Positions 21,802-33,898 of a DNA stretch of 64,000 nucleotides are shown here, one piece after another; the first letter of the stretch is position 1; every line of letters starts with the position of its first letter. Under the pieces are notes generated by a model that had not been told where the DNA came from, made no database searches, and saw nothing but the letters and a program-made list of their open reading frames with translations. The DNA comes from Clytia hemisphaerica. Lineage: Eukaryota; Cnidaria; Hydrozoa; Leptothecata; Clytiidae. The stretch is taken from assembly GCA_902728285.1 (NCBI GenBank), contig CACVBU010000732.1, positions 250,720-314,719 of the forward strand, given 5' to 3'. The translations under genes and the position numbers were made by a program.

Positions 21802-24800
21802 AAATCAGCGTTCCTGATCGACAACTCCCACAAAATGGAGGGACAAAAAGCAAAGGAGAAATTAAAGACAAAATGGAAAGATTTGTATTCAAGTTGCAGT
21901 TTTGATGGTTTTCATTACATCTTTGACGAGCGTGGTTTTCTTCGAATCTTTTGGTTATTGATGGTCCTGGGTGCAACAGCTCTCAGCATTGTGCTTTTCT
22001 ATGGTGTCATCGAAGAATATTATAACTTTAAATCTCACACAAGTATTGAAGAAGTATTAAGCAATGATAAGGTTGAATTTCCAACTGTAACTATTTGTAA
22101 TATAAACGCTGTCTCTAAGAGGAAAATTGAAAAAGCAGGGTACAATTCAAGTGTAGAGGAAATTGTCTCATTTTACCAGGACTTACGAGAAGGTCATTTC
22201 AACGCCAATAAAAGTAATAAGGTTTTGGAAGAGCTGAAAGCGAACGGGTTAACAAAAATGGGTGATCTTTTGAAACACTTTGAATACACATTTGGTGAGA
22301 TTATGGAAGATTCCGTTTTAAAAGATATAGCACCAAGACCATGTATGTTTAAGGACCGAGAATGCAATAAGGATGAATTTACAGAAGTCATTTCTGCCCA
22401 CTATGGTTTGTGTTATCAATTCAACTCCATCTACTTGGAAATGAATCGTCTCTATGCAAACGAAGCTGGAGAAGGAGCCGGTTTGAGATTATATTTGAAC
22501 ATTGACGAAGAAGATCTGTTGGTCAGTAATGTTCCATTTACTGGATTACAAGTTTTCGTTCATCCCTTTGGAGAGCCGTTTGAATCTGCAATTGCCAGAA
22601 GAGTCCCCATCAGTCCCGGATCAATGAATTATATACATATTGATTACAGACAGGTAACATATTCTTAATTTTCATCCTTGAGGTTTCCGTTCATGATCTT
22701 ACGTAAATATGCTTTCAAATGAAGTCATAGTAAGCTCGTGTGCCTTTCTCAATGAATATAATAACAGAGATATTCCTTTGCAATCATTATCATACACGTC
22801 CCATTCTGCATGTAGAAAGAAAGAACCATTCTAACATTTATGGTCACATACTTCCTTGGTTAGAATTGTTCTAATAGGATATTGAATTGAGACAAGGGTG
22901 TCATTTTCATATCATTCATTCACAACCAGTATATATAATCAATCATTTCCTTTGGCTTTTTAGTGGGAGTTATTAGAATCACCATATGCTTCAGCTTGCG
23001 CTTCCAAAAACTACAATCTGGTCAAGAAAATTGTCCCATACTCACAATCGATGTGCTCGGTCGACTGCACCATGTCAAAGATGATGGATAAATGTGGTTG
23101 TGTTTCTGAAGAGTTCGCAAACCATTTAGGTAATTCTGATCCATCTGCTCAACTTAGCTCAACTCTCTCAAAAACTCTTAGTCGAGATGTGTTGAAACCA
23201 AAATAATAATAATTATTTTGCTTTCCAGGATTTTTAACACCCCTGAAAAGTTTGGTCTACGGTGAAATCAATAGCCTGAAATTTTGTGGATGGGCTTTTA
23301 CCGCAAATGAGTAAAATTTTGAAAATTTGGATTGAAATAGATTTCAAAAAGTTCAACTCGTTTGGAAATGAAACTCATTTGATTAATTTCCATCCTCACT
23401 GAGCCTCATTTCCCTTGTCTTGAGAAAAGGTTTAAAATCTTATACTAAATTTGCAATATTTTTCTCTTTTATTTACAGAGGATAAAAACAAGACTTGCAA
23501 ATACAATCAAATCCAATGTGTCGAACAAATGCTTGGTAAGCACCTCCAAATGTCTTTGTAGTGTTTAAAAAAATAGGATATAAAAAATCTTTCTTTTTCC
23601 CTGAGGCTCATTCCCGACTAAATAGAAAAATATTATCAAAGGCATTTAATACATGTATAATACATGTAAAACGGGCTCTTCCAGAAAAAAACCATTCATG
23701 GGGGGTGGAGGATATATTGTCCAGGGGTAAATATTTGTGTCCAGGGGGTCAATTCGATGCTTGTCCAGGGGTGAAACACGTGTCCAGGGGGTGAAAAATC
23801 GAAATGTCCAGGGGTAGATCAAAGACAAAATAATATATCCTCCACCCCCCATGAACGAATTTTTTCTGGAAGAGCCCAACTTACTTACTGTATGACCAAC
23901 AATAGTTGAGAATTTTCGGAGATCTTTTTGCCATTAAAATTTTCTAACATAAAGCGTGTGAAGTAAAAGGAATATTTTAGTCTTAATCGCAGACCTTTAT
24001 AGATATACTTCCTATAAGGAACTATTTTCGCTAGAGGATAGGCAGAAGTCTAGAAACATTTTGATACAAAGATATTTATAATGAATTTTACTTATGCGTT
24101 CTTCCTAATCAGGAAATCTCCAACAAATGCTACATACATGCAGAGTCCAATGTCCCCGGCAATGTTTGGTCACCAAGTATGGAATCTCAACTGGTCAAAC
24201 AGCTATGGGAAACTCAAAAGTTTACAAAATGCTGAAACAAAAACACAATAAAACCATAGATGAAGGATACGCCTTCATAAAGTAAGTTGATGTTATGATG
24301 ACTCATCGCTTACCAAACACGATTCTAACCTTCTTACTTTCTGAATCAAAAAGATATGAGCATCCACGTGCTTCAGTTTTTTTTACATCCTCATAAAACT
24401 CGGCAAAATACTTCTTCTTAGTATTGTCTAATAAGAACTGATTAAATCAAAAATCAATTTTTAATACAGTTGAAACTCCGTAACTCGAACACCCCGGCTC
24501 GGAAACGCACGGAAGACACTAATTTGCTCGAGTAATAGAGTAACGTTTATAACGCAGTGTAAACTGTAAGTGACCATGAGACTTGTTCGAGTTAAGGAGA
24601 CATTCGAGTTATAGAGGTTCGAGTTATTGATACTTCACTGTATTTGTTTTTTTTCTCGTAGTAAAAATGTATTTGGAATTGATGTCACATTCTCTGATAT
24701 CGTCTACTTGAAAGAAACCATGTCACCTGCTCAAAACTGGATCTCTGTATTGAGTGAGTATTAAACTATTTATATTTGTAACTTTAATATGGAAAATTGT

Positions 24801-25738
24801 GCCTGCTTATAATGCAAAGTCTTTTTCTGATCTATTCATTCTTGTATTCGTTTAATTTTTTCACATTTGAGTTAATGATTACATCAGGGTCAAAAATAAT
24901 GTAGCACCGAAATCAAATCAAACGCTCCTTTTGACAGTCCGCAGCATATCTTCTTAACCCTTTGAGTGCGTTTTTTTTTTGAAAAAAGTTGAAATTTTTT
25001 TAATTTTTCTTTTGAAACTTAAAACTCTAAACTGCCATAAAAGCTTGTAGCTTATGATTTAGAAGATGGTTTTGGTACCATATTAGAAAGCTATTTGTAC
25101 ACTCTTTCTAAAAACATTCGGTTTATGCCCCTTTAAATCGAGTGGTCAAGAGCTATGACCTAAAGTCTGAGACTCAGTATTTTGGCTTGTTTTGAACGCA
25201 TATGCGCGTCTCTAATATGGTCTAAGGGTTAATTAAGTTAATATTCATCTGGTGGTTGTTGGTGGAGCAGGGAGTTAGGGAGTCTATACCCTATTCATTT
25301 CATACCGAGTTTATGTATGTGTGCTTTTCAGCGACGGAGACGGTAAGGTTCTGATTTGACTAGATCATGACCAACTGAGGACGACGGTAAATCAGTACTT
25401 TTACCGTCCTCGATTTTGCGGGTCAGAATTGTGGGTTTTCCCAAATCACTTCAGTCACTTTACCGTCCTCAAAAGTGCAAATACATAAACTCGATTATGC
25501 TAGACCTGGGAGGTCTTTAAGAGTCTTTTGTTGTTAACAATATCCACTAGCTTATAATTGTTTGTATTTTTCTTTCTCAGGTACTATTGGAGGAAGTTTA
25601 GGACTTGCAATGGGATGTAGTGTTGTCACTTTCATCGAATTTATTGTTTTTGGTATTCAAGCGCTTTATTGGTACTGCAAATACAAATTGAGTGACGATT
25701 GTACGTCCCCACAAAAAGCTAATGCCATACAAACTTAA
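21802..25738 (+). CDS. DEG/ENaC (ASIC/HyNaC-like) sodium channel subunit, intact
   Basis: Coding exons are 21835-22653, 22964-23129, 23479-23535, 24113-24281, 24662-24753 and 25581-25738; all introns are GT-AG and the frame is kept for 486 residues. The start ATG at 21835 has a good context (A at -3, G at +4); the exon opens at 21802 after a splice acceptor. The protein shows a short cytosolic N-terminus, TM1 (about residues 36-57), the post-TM1 family motif FPTVTICN (82-89), a cysteine-rich extracellular loop with CYQFNS and a CSVDCTMSKMMDKCGC block, then TM2 with the selectivity-filter triplet Gly-Cys-Ser (446-448; family pattern G/S-x-S). Such subunits form trimeric amiloride-type sodium channels gated by acid or, in Hydra, by RFamide peptides; the ligand here is unknown. 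The conserved N-terminal His-Gly gating motif reads Asp-Gly (24-25). A broken tandem copy follows at 32268. Confidence 0.9.
23673..23877. mobile_element. 205-bp MITE with internal TGTCCAGGGG repeats
   Basis: Long inverted ends start GGGCTCTTCCAGAAAAAA and continue CATGGGGGGTGGAGGATAT on both sides. AAC flanks both ends, a possible 3-bp target duplication. Inside, the word GTCCAGGGG occurs five times at 20-25 bp steps. It lies in the third coding-region intron of the DEG/ENaC gene. Confidence 0.7.
24468..24645. mobile_element. Tigger/mariner-like MITE
   Basis: It starts TACAGTTGAAACTCCGTAAC and TCGAAC, and ends GGTTCGAGTTATTG then CACTGTA. The arms are inverted copies. It lies in the DEG/ENaC intron 24282-24661, ending just before the exon. 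The type is judged from the CAGT...AACTCGAA end pattern known from pogo/Tigger-derived repeats. Confidence 0.55.
24958..25228. mobile_element. piggyBac-like MITE with TTAA target sites
   Basis: TTAA occurs at 24954-24957 and 25229-25232. The ends start CCCTTTGAGTGCG on the left and CCCTTAGAC on the right (complement). It lies in the last intron of the DEG/ENaC gene and encodes nothing. Confidence 0.6.
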
Positions 25739-26047
25739 AAATGACACAAATCTTTGATCAAAATTCCTTTTTTAGTGAGTTAAGCACCCCTTTTTCCCAA
25801 GCCTCGTGGGACCCCTACCAAAATTTGCCAAAGTATCGTCCCCTGCGCGAAATTAATCTAATGTTTATCCTCGCTAGAATGAAATAATCTGAAAAATAAT
25901 ATGCATTTGGCGACTTTTTTCACAAGAACTGATACTTTTGCCTGGATCTTGGCTGTCATATATATTTTTCATGATTTTTAGAATCGAATCTAGTTCTTAA
26001 GAAACTCTTTTTGCTCTGGGCTGAGAAAGAAAATGGATGAATTCTCA

Positions 26048-26090
26048 AATATTATGCATTATGCATTATGCAATATGCATTATGTTTCAT
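26048..26090. repeat. ATGCATT microsatellite
   Basis: Imperfect tandem ATGCATT units occur (TTATGCATTATGCATTATGC, then AATATGCATTATG). No function is apparent. Confidence 0.75.
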
Positions 26091-28055
26091 GCATTTTGGA
26101 CCTGCCGTTTTCTTATTCTTATTTTATACCAGTGGCTCAATTTAGTAATAAATTAAACGCAGTAGGATTCCTTAGACTTTTAGTAACCTTTTTGTTTCCC
26201 TGCCGTCCATTTAAAAACTACAATTTATACTGTAATGTTGTAAGTAATGCAATGTGTGTTTTCAATTTAAAAATTGTGGTATTTTATAACAAAATTTTTC
26301 TTTTTATGTATTTTAAACGTGTATTTTGTAGATTTATCAATAACATCATATAATTATTTATCAACTAAAGACCTACATGGTCTCATCCGTTTTAGTAGCT
26401 AAAGAAATACAGTAACTATATATTTTTTACAGATCATGCAGGGTCATTTTATTTTCCTTTCATTTCTATATGACACTGTGTGTATTCATTTTGACCAGAC
26501 TGTTGCAATTTTAAAATTTGGAAAGCTGATGGTCGTACTCGTTGCTTTTTTGATCTTCCACAATTGAGCTAATACGTACATCCCTGTCTCAGTGACCTTG
26601 TGTGAGATTTATCTCAGGGGTAAGGGGTTATTTAGAAGGTATTCGAAATTAAGGACATGTAGCGTTCGTTTCCTTTGTTTATTATTCTATTTTATGTGAA
26701 AAATTCCTCACTGATCATTTTAGGGTCATTTTTACAACCTTCTGTAACCACCTATGCAATAAAGATAATATTAATACTCCACACTGGCATGTGTACACAC
26801 TTTAAAAGGTCATGGCTCTGTAAGAAATCTACCCAGGTTGGCACACCTACTTTAATTTTTCATCCAGATTTGGGATGAATATCAGATGAGCTTTTGAGTA
26901 CGTATTTGGCTAAACCAAAACAATCGCACCAAAATCAAGCATCAACAGCATCAATCATGAACAAAAACATTAGGACCCAGTCGCTTTGGAAATTGCACTC
27001 GTTATCATGATGATAATTACGTATACAAATTATACAAAATAGTTTTAAGAATAGACCTGCTGATATTATCAGGTCGAACGATTTCATTGCGAAAAATTCA
27101 TACCTTGTATTAAAGTAGGATTTTGCTTGTGTGTTTTATGTATTGTGTGCAGTAACCAAAAGGAACTACCTTCGTGATACTTCTTGATAAAGGAAGGTCA
27201 CGAGAAAAGTTATCATTGATACTTTTGACCACGAATATTTTGAAATTTTCTTAAGATGTACATCAATCTGTATGGAAATAGTTATACAATCTTTTTATTG
27301 TGGGATAATTTTAATATATACCGACACGTTCCTGAATGCTTTTAAAGTTTTAGTTTCTCACAGAATTCGAAACTATTCACGGTGAGAGGAATGTGTATTG
27401 GGTTGAAGAGCATCTACACTGTTGACTGTCGATTTGAAAGTTTTTGCATCCTTGGACTAGGAAGTCGCTTATACCAGACGTCACCTGCGTTTTTTCTACG
27501 CAATTAACGTCTATTCCACTTTGTGACTTTTTCGAATGTTTTGAGCCCAGGTTACGTTTTCGGACTCCAAACAATCGATTTTTTAACGTCACTTTGACCT
27601 TTCGAAGCTCTTGCAGTAGCAAAAAAATCGGTTTTGCGTCAAAGTACTTGTAAGGCTTCTATTTTTCAAAAATTCTCAAAATGGAACTCATTAAGAACCC
27701 GGTTTTTGATGAGGTGCTCGCTAACTAGGAAGAGGCTAGAGAAAAGTGTTGCGTGTTGCGAGACTGATGAAATGAAGCCAAAGATTAGAGAAGAATCTTT
27801 AACTTTTCCCACGCAAAGGAAAGTAATTATATCCTGAAATTTGCGTTGCATTTCGGACGAGGGATTCAATTTAGCGTTTTTTCTATTCTCAAATTTAAAA
27901 AAATCTTGTGGTAAATTTTATATATTCATGTTTATAAATTCAATCTTCTATATTGCTATGGTTTGCAAACTACACGACCCGATCAGCACAAGTGTCGGAA
28001 ATAAGTGGTTTTAAATCCTTTAAAATTCAACTCTAATCAAACAAAGTTTTCATTA

Positions 28056-28152
28056 ACCAGCTGCCACACAACGTTGTTTCAACGTTTATCTAATGTTCAT
28101 AACGTCCATATTACGTTAGGTGAACGTTGAAACAACGTTGTGTGCCAGCTGG
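28056..28152. mobile_element. Palindromic MITE (AACGTTGTTTC family), copy 2
   Basis: The left arm CCAGCTGCCACACAACGTTG, then TTTCAACG, pairs with CGTTGAAACAACGTTGTGTG, then CCAGCTGG. The centre is about 35 bp. The arms match the copy at 2199-2266. Confidence 0.7.
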
Positions 28153-28236
28153 GATACAGACACTAATGGGGATGAGGCTAAAATTGTCACTTTTCTCATA
28201 TTGTGATCACTTTTCTACAATTAAATCATACATATA

Positions 28237-28660
28237 CCTTATCGGCCCTTTTTATGCCGGCCCTTATTGGTGTTGTTTTTAGGCCCGTGGCGAAATAAGG
28301 GCCGGTGCAAAAACTTTTTTGCAATTTTTACCTAGAAGTGGCGTTAATTTTTTCTCAATTTAAAAGATTTTAGGCATGTAAAGAATGAAAACGATCCATT
28401 TTTTTACTCTATATCCAAAACTTCACGAAAAGCAATGATTTTCAATGGATTTCAACAGTTTAATACAACAGATGACATTTTAATTTAAATTTCAGTCAAT
28501 ACGGCTTAATGTTTTGAAGCCTGAATAGAGATTTTCACAAGTTTTGGCGTTATTTACGGTCCTAATTGGCGTAAGCCCAAAATCAGGCTGTGGTGGAATA
28601 AGGGCCGGCGTAAAAGGGACCGGCGTTAAATTAGAGCTGGCGTAAAAAGGGCCGATAAGG
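28237..28660. mobile_element. TTATCGGCC-type MITE with TA target site, copy 1
   Basis: The ends read CCTTATCGGCCCTTTTTATG on the left and GTAAAAAGGGCCGATAAGG on the right, flanked by TA. The words GGGCCGGCGTAAAA and GGCCCTTATT recur near both ends as subterminal repeats. A shorter copy is at 34498-34693. Confidence 0.7.
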
Positions 28661-29911
28661 TAGTTGGAGAAACTTTTTTATGACAAGTTAAAATTAATTA
28701 GTTAATACTCTTAATATTCAAAAATTCTTCAATAGTGACAATAGTGACACTTTGACTACTACAGGGTGACCCTAATTAAAGTATAGTGTTTCGTCTCGAT
28801 ACTTTAATTAGTGACACTTTGACTACTATAGCAGGATCAGGTAATATTTGATAAGTACTAGTAAACGCAAATTTTGGAGTACAATTGGCGATTCATCATT
28901 CCTCCATCATCCTTATCGACCAATTGTGTAATTCGTTTTATTGCATCAGGTTGATGTTTATTGAATAGACATCTTGAATACAAAACAGATGTCAATCTTA
29001 TCATCAGTACTTATTTCTTTGATCTTTCCGATAATCTTGTGTGAATGAATTACCAGTGACATAAGTGGATTTTATTTTGCCAAATAGATAAGATAGTTGA
29101 CAGACGGCGAATCGATTGAAGGGATTCAACTGAAATATACACTTCTATTGGTCACTTTAACTTGGTAATTAATGGAGGGGAAAGCAATCAAGTAGAAGAC
29201 AAACATAGACCATAGTATTCATATAGGTAAGGATTTCTGTATGCAGTAGAACACTCACCGCAAAACTTCGAACACCAATGAATGCAATGTTAGGGGTAGC
29301 CTGATATGTGATATCTTCGCATATTCACAACATTTAATTAAAACTTTCATCCTTTTAGGGTACATTAAGATTATATTTTATCCGTATACTTTTGTCTCAG
29401 GTAAGTAGAAAATGTCCAAAGTGGGAACAAAACGAGTCCTTTGCACCAGGGTAGATTTCGAAAGAGCGAAAAACTTGATCATTCCGCTCAAAAGTGAAAT
29501 TTTGAGCGACCCCTTACTTTCTAAGGTTTGATTTCCTTCTTTTCTTTCTGTACTAGGAACAACCTGTATCAAAGTTCCAATCCAGTTTTAAAAGTTTAAG
29601 GAGGTTATGAAATTTTATATATTATTTCTGGAAACTAGAAAATCACCATGTGGTATCGAAAATATTTATTTGGTACTTGGTCAAAAAAACTATTGCGAGA
29701 CACAAGGAACGCCCGGCCCTGTTTCACAGAAATTTCATTAATGGAAATCAAGTCAAATTGAAACGTCTAGCCTTCATTTGTGTCTGGAAATTATTAATGA
29801 AAGGGCCTTGTTATTATTTTTTGGTTATTCCTGGATTGTAAAATAATGACAATATGTGGAAACAAATTTATAGCCATATAAGGGAAGGCTATCAGGAATG
29901 ATTAGTAAAAT

Positions 29912-31124
29912 GGGCAGGGCTAAAACGCCTAATACCTACTACTTAATACTTACTACCTAATACTTAATATTTACTGTATATACCTCAAAATTGTTTGAAA
30001 ACACCTTTGAAATAATCAACATGTTCAATTCGACTTAATCTGAAAATTTGGTGTTAAAAAAATTGCAACTTTTTGTTTTGTAGCGTTTTGAAGGGGAGTT
30101 TCTAAACATCGACCAGAAATGGCGACCACGACCAGCGACCACGACCGGCGACCAGATAAATTTGGGTTATCGAGTTTAACTGCTCTCTCCACCGTAGAGA
30201 AAATGCCTAAATCAGGTCCTCAGAATACTAAAAAGTGACTTTTGAAGTAACCAGTCATTTGTTTGACTAGGTGACACTATTTGACAATATTGACAGGGTC
30301 ATTAAGTTTGATGTCTGTAAGTTTTGTCACACCAAATATTTTAATTATGCTGAACTAGATGTCTTTAGTATGAATAGATAGAACTTATCAGTAGGAAAAA
30401 ATGGGAATGCCAATTTTAGAGATATGAATCTAATCAATTATTCTATTGTCTATGCTAACAAAAAATCACTAATTTCGACATAAATAACAATCTGATGATG
30501 AAATACAAAGCTTCTCAAACTATTTTCAAAACATTTTGTGCCGCTAATTATTTTGATGCTGATGATACAAAAGGATAGAAATTGACACCATAATCAAGCT
30601 CCAAATGCGTTGAAATGGTTGTTTTATGCAAAGGGCACGTGGCTCTAAATAAATGAGACAGGGGTGAGCTTACTTTTCAATATGATATATTCAAATGATA
30701 AGGAGAGACACTCTACGTTGGAGAAAGAGAAAAAACTCGATAACCCAAATTTATCTGGTCGCTGGTCGTTGTCGCCATTTCCACTCGATGTTTAGAAACT
30801 CCCAAAAAAACTAAGAAAATGACCTTTTGCTTTGTACTTATGTTATGTGAGGCGAAGAAAATATTTACTTTAATGCAAATATTTAGATATTCTTTTAGAT
30901 AAAACATTGAAAGACTTTAGGTAAATACAAAGCGAAGACTTATGTGGGGCTTATGTGTTAGCATTCAAATTCCACAACACTTAGAATAGAGATTTTGAAC
31001 ATGCGAAGGAGAGTCAGGGCCTGGAAGTTCTGGTCTGTAAAGTATCGAAACGGATTAGGTAGCCAGTATTAAGTATCAAATAGTAAGAATTAAGTAGTAT
31101 GTATTAGGCGTTTTAGACCTGCCC
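29912..31124. mobile_element. MULE-like long-inverted-repeat transposon with a 10-bp target duplication
   Basis: The direct repeat TTAGTAAAAT flanks both sides (29902-29911 and 31125-31134). The left end GGGCAGGGCTAAAACGCC, then TAATACC, matches the complement of the right end, GGGCAGGTCTAAAACGCC, then TAATACA. Inverted similarity resumes inside: 30083-30212 against about 30700-30806, sharing GGGTTATCGAGTT and GGAGTTTCTAAACATCGA. A 9-10 bp duplication with long arms fits Mutator-like elements. There is no transposase frame, so it is non-autonomous. Confidence 0.75.
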
Positions 31125-31414
31125 TTAGTAAAATTCCTCCGGATCAATTCTGAGATTTTATCTCCGATTTGTCTCCGTGCTTTAGTTGAGTTGAAGTTCT
31201 CAAATCTTTCATTTTTGCTTTTAAAATATAATAGTTTTTTTAAAAAAATTGAAACTTTTTATTGCTTTTTTGTTTATTCGGTACGAGAATTCGGGTATAA
31301 AACTTTCGATTAGCTTTTACAAGTCAGGAAAGTTTAAACGAGGGGAATATGTATCACTTCCCAAAAAATTTACCATTTGCTTTTTATCCCCTTATCCATT
31401 TTTCTGGTACAATC

Positions 31415-32214
31415 GGGTTGGTCTAAAAAGCAGGGTAGCCAATTGGGGTAGCCAATTGGGCTAGGTTGTGGGGTACCTAAATATTTTACAGACCAGAATA
31501 GAAATACCGAAAATGAATGCATAGAACCACATTTTACTGACCAGGGAGCACGAATCTGATTGATACTTAGATTGATCATGTATGATTACAAAGATAAACA
31601 AAGATATAAATTACCACGTGTTAATGCACGAGGAGTAAGAATAGAGCTTCATTATAATAGAGCTATTTCAAAAGACTTTTTGTATCTATTATAAGCTGCC
31701 ATATTAAAAAATTTTGAAAGGAATTAATTGTTTGAAACATCTAAACATGATATAAATTAAACAATAGATTCAATAACAAAGGATTGTTAAGATATGACAA
31801 GATTAGAGATCATATGGCCCAAAGGCGATTTCAAAGCTATTATCATCGAATTTTACAGCTTCACGGAAATAACAATTAAAAACATAAATAAAATCTAAAT
31901 CTAAAATATTAAAAACTGTTTTGTATATTTTTTATTCGGGTCTGTAAATTTTCAAACGAAGCCAAGAAGGAAGACAAAATGGCGCCAGGTCTCTTGAGAA
32001 GTAACAAAGTTTAGGACCTTTGGAAAAAAGGCTATTGTGGCTGAAGTTCGAAAGGAATCTTAAATTTTATTACATGGAATCATTAACAAGATGTTGTATA
32101 GTTATTTCCACATGAAAACAGGTTTCAGATTTCAAAAGTTTAGGCAAAAAGAGGTACCCCATAACCTAGCCCAATTGGCTACCCCATTGGCTACCCTGCT
32201 TTTTAGACCAACCC
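31415..32214. mobile_element. MULE-like inverted-repeat transposon with a 9-bp target duplication
   Basis: The direct repeat GGTACAATC flanks both sides (31406-31414 and 32215-32223). Arms of about 60 bp start GGGTTGGTCTAAAAAGCAG and contain GGTAGCCAATTGGG words; the right arm is the complement. It is 800 bp long with no coding capacity. Its right edge is only 53 bp before the first exon of the broken DEG/ENaC copy. Confidence 0.8.
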
Positions 32215-33325
32215 GGTACAATCCTTACTTCAAAAAAAGTGTTTTAAAATATTTGAATTTTCTTTAGCTTCTAACTTTTACAATGGGGAACCAAAAAGGA
32301 AGAGCAAAATTAAGACAAAATGGAAAGATTTGTATTCAAGTTGCAGTTTTGATGGTTTTCATTACATATTTGACGAGCGTGGTTTTCTTCGAATCTTTTG
32401 GTTGATTATTGTTCTGGCAGCTACTGCTTTGGCTATTGTTCTTTTCTATGGTGTCATAGAAGAATATTATGATTATACGACATCAACAACTATTGAGGAA
32501 ATATTAACCAATAGCCAGGTGGAATTCCCAACCGTCACCATTTGTAATTTCAACGCTGTCTCTAAAAAGAAAATTGAAAAATCATCCTACAATTCAACAG
32601 TTGAAGAGATTGTTGAGTTTTATCAGTCTATAAAAGAAGGCCGTTTTAATAAGAGCAATGGTCATAAAGTTTTGGATGAGCTAAGGGCAAATGACGGTGT
32701 AAACAGTTTTGGAGCAGTTTTAAAACATTTTGAAAATACTTTTGAAGAGCTTATTGAAGATCCTATGTTAAAAGATATTGAACCAAAGCCATGCTTGTTT
32801 AAAGGACAAGAATGTACCAAGGCTGAGTTTACCGAGATTGTATCTGCTCAATACGGTTTATGTTACCAGTTCAACTCTATTTACTTGGAAAAGAATCGTC
32901 TCTATGCCAACGAAGCTGGAGAGGGAGCTGGTCTAAGACTTATCTTAAACATTGATGAAGAAGATCTTTTGGTTAGCAATGTTCCATTCACTGGATTACA
33001 AGTGTTCGTCCATCCGTTTGGAGAGCCATTTGAATCTGCAATTGCCAAAAGAGTCGCCATCAGTCCTGGCTCAATGAATTTCATTCACATTGATTACAGA
33101 CAGGTAAGATATCTCAAAGCTTTATTTTATTTAGAAATTTTGAGTAGCGAATAGTTATTCCTCTACTACTAAATCGATTATGCAAAAGAGAGGTAAACTT
33201 TTGATACCATTTTCAGGAGAAACTTGTTTCATTGTTTCTTTTTCTCAACAAAGTTTCCCACCTTAGCCCAGGGATATGAAAGATATGTCATTTAATCACA
33301 AGTACAAAGTGTTATAACTGTCTAT

Positions 33326-33735
33326 ACACCCCTGTGTCACAAACCTGGTTGAACCTCAACCCCACTGGTCAAAATGTCGTCCCTACTAAATAAAGACCCT
33401 AAAATCTCAGCCCACTGTAAAATAAGACTTTATTTTCATCCCCATTTAAGAAAAAGTACCACCGGGGCTGTAAGACAGCGGCGTACATATCATTTTCCTG
33501 CATTTGCACATAAGGCACCCCATTCTCAACAGACCCACTGGGAAAATTGGCCAAAATATCGTCCCTGATCGAGAATTATAGTTTTGTCCTCACTGAAAAT
33601 AATCAAAGAAACAAATCCTCACTGCAAAATAATTTACTATTTTTCCCATCTCCAATGAATTTTCGACTTAAAAACAAAAGAATTGAAATCCCCAGCCATA
33701 AATGGAAATATCAATCCCCATCGAGCTTTTTTCTG
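33326..33735. repeat. Family G element in a pseudogene intron
   Basis: It starts TACACCCCTGTGTCACAAAC and carries CCCCACTGG, CATCCCCATTTAAG, CATTCTCAACAGACCCACTG and ATCCCCAGCCATAAATGG. A possible right end (GGGTCTGTGAGAAAGGG, near 33905) lies beyond an inserted family A fragment. Confidence 0.5.
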
Positions 33736-33744
33736 TTATTTTCT

Positions 33745-33898
33745 AAGCATGTTCTTATTTTCGCCATTTGTGTCCATTTCCCTAAGAAGTTTGGTGTTTT
33801 AGAGTCTGCAAAGCCCTAAAATATTCTTAACTTGTTCTTAATATTTTGGGCATCGAAGCCTTATGTTCTTATATAGTTTGTTTTTATAAAAAAACATG
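33745..33898. mobile_element. MITE family A fragment
   Basis: It contains CATGTTCTTATTTTC, AGTCTGCAAAGCC, GAAGCCTTATGTTC and an end TTATAAAAAAACATGTA. It appears nested in the family G element. Confidence 0.6.

Larger units (their letters stand above)
25739..32267. other. Intergenic region between the two DEG/ENaC loci
   Basis: I see no supported gene. A family G fragment lies at 25775-25860 and an ATGCATT microsatellite at 26048-26090. The mobile elements are listed separately. The interval 26.1-28.0 kb has only short AT-rich frames. Confidence 0.6.

Noticed and set aside
27377..27869. Overlapping open frames on both strands near 27.4-27.9 kb
   Set aside because: They have no recognisable domains, no splice support and AT-rich composition on both strands.
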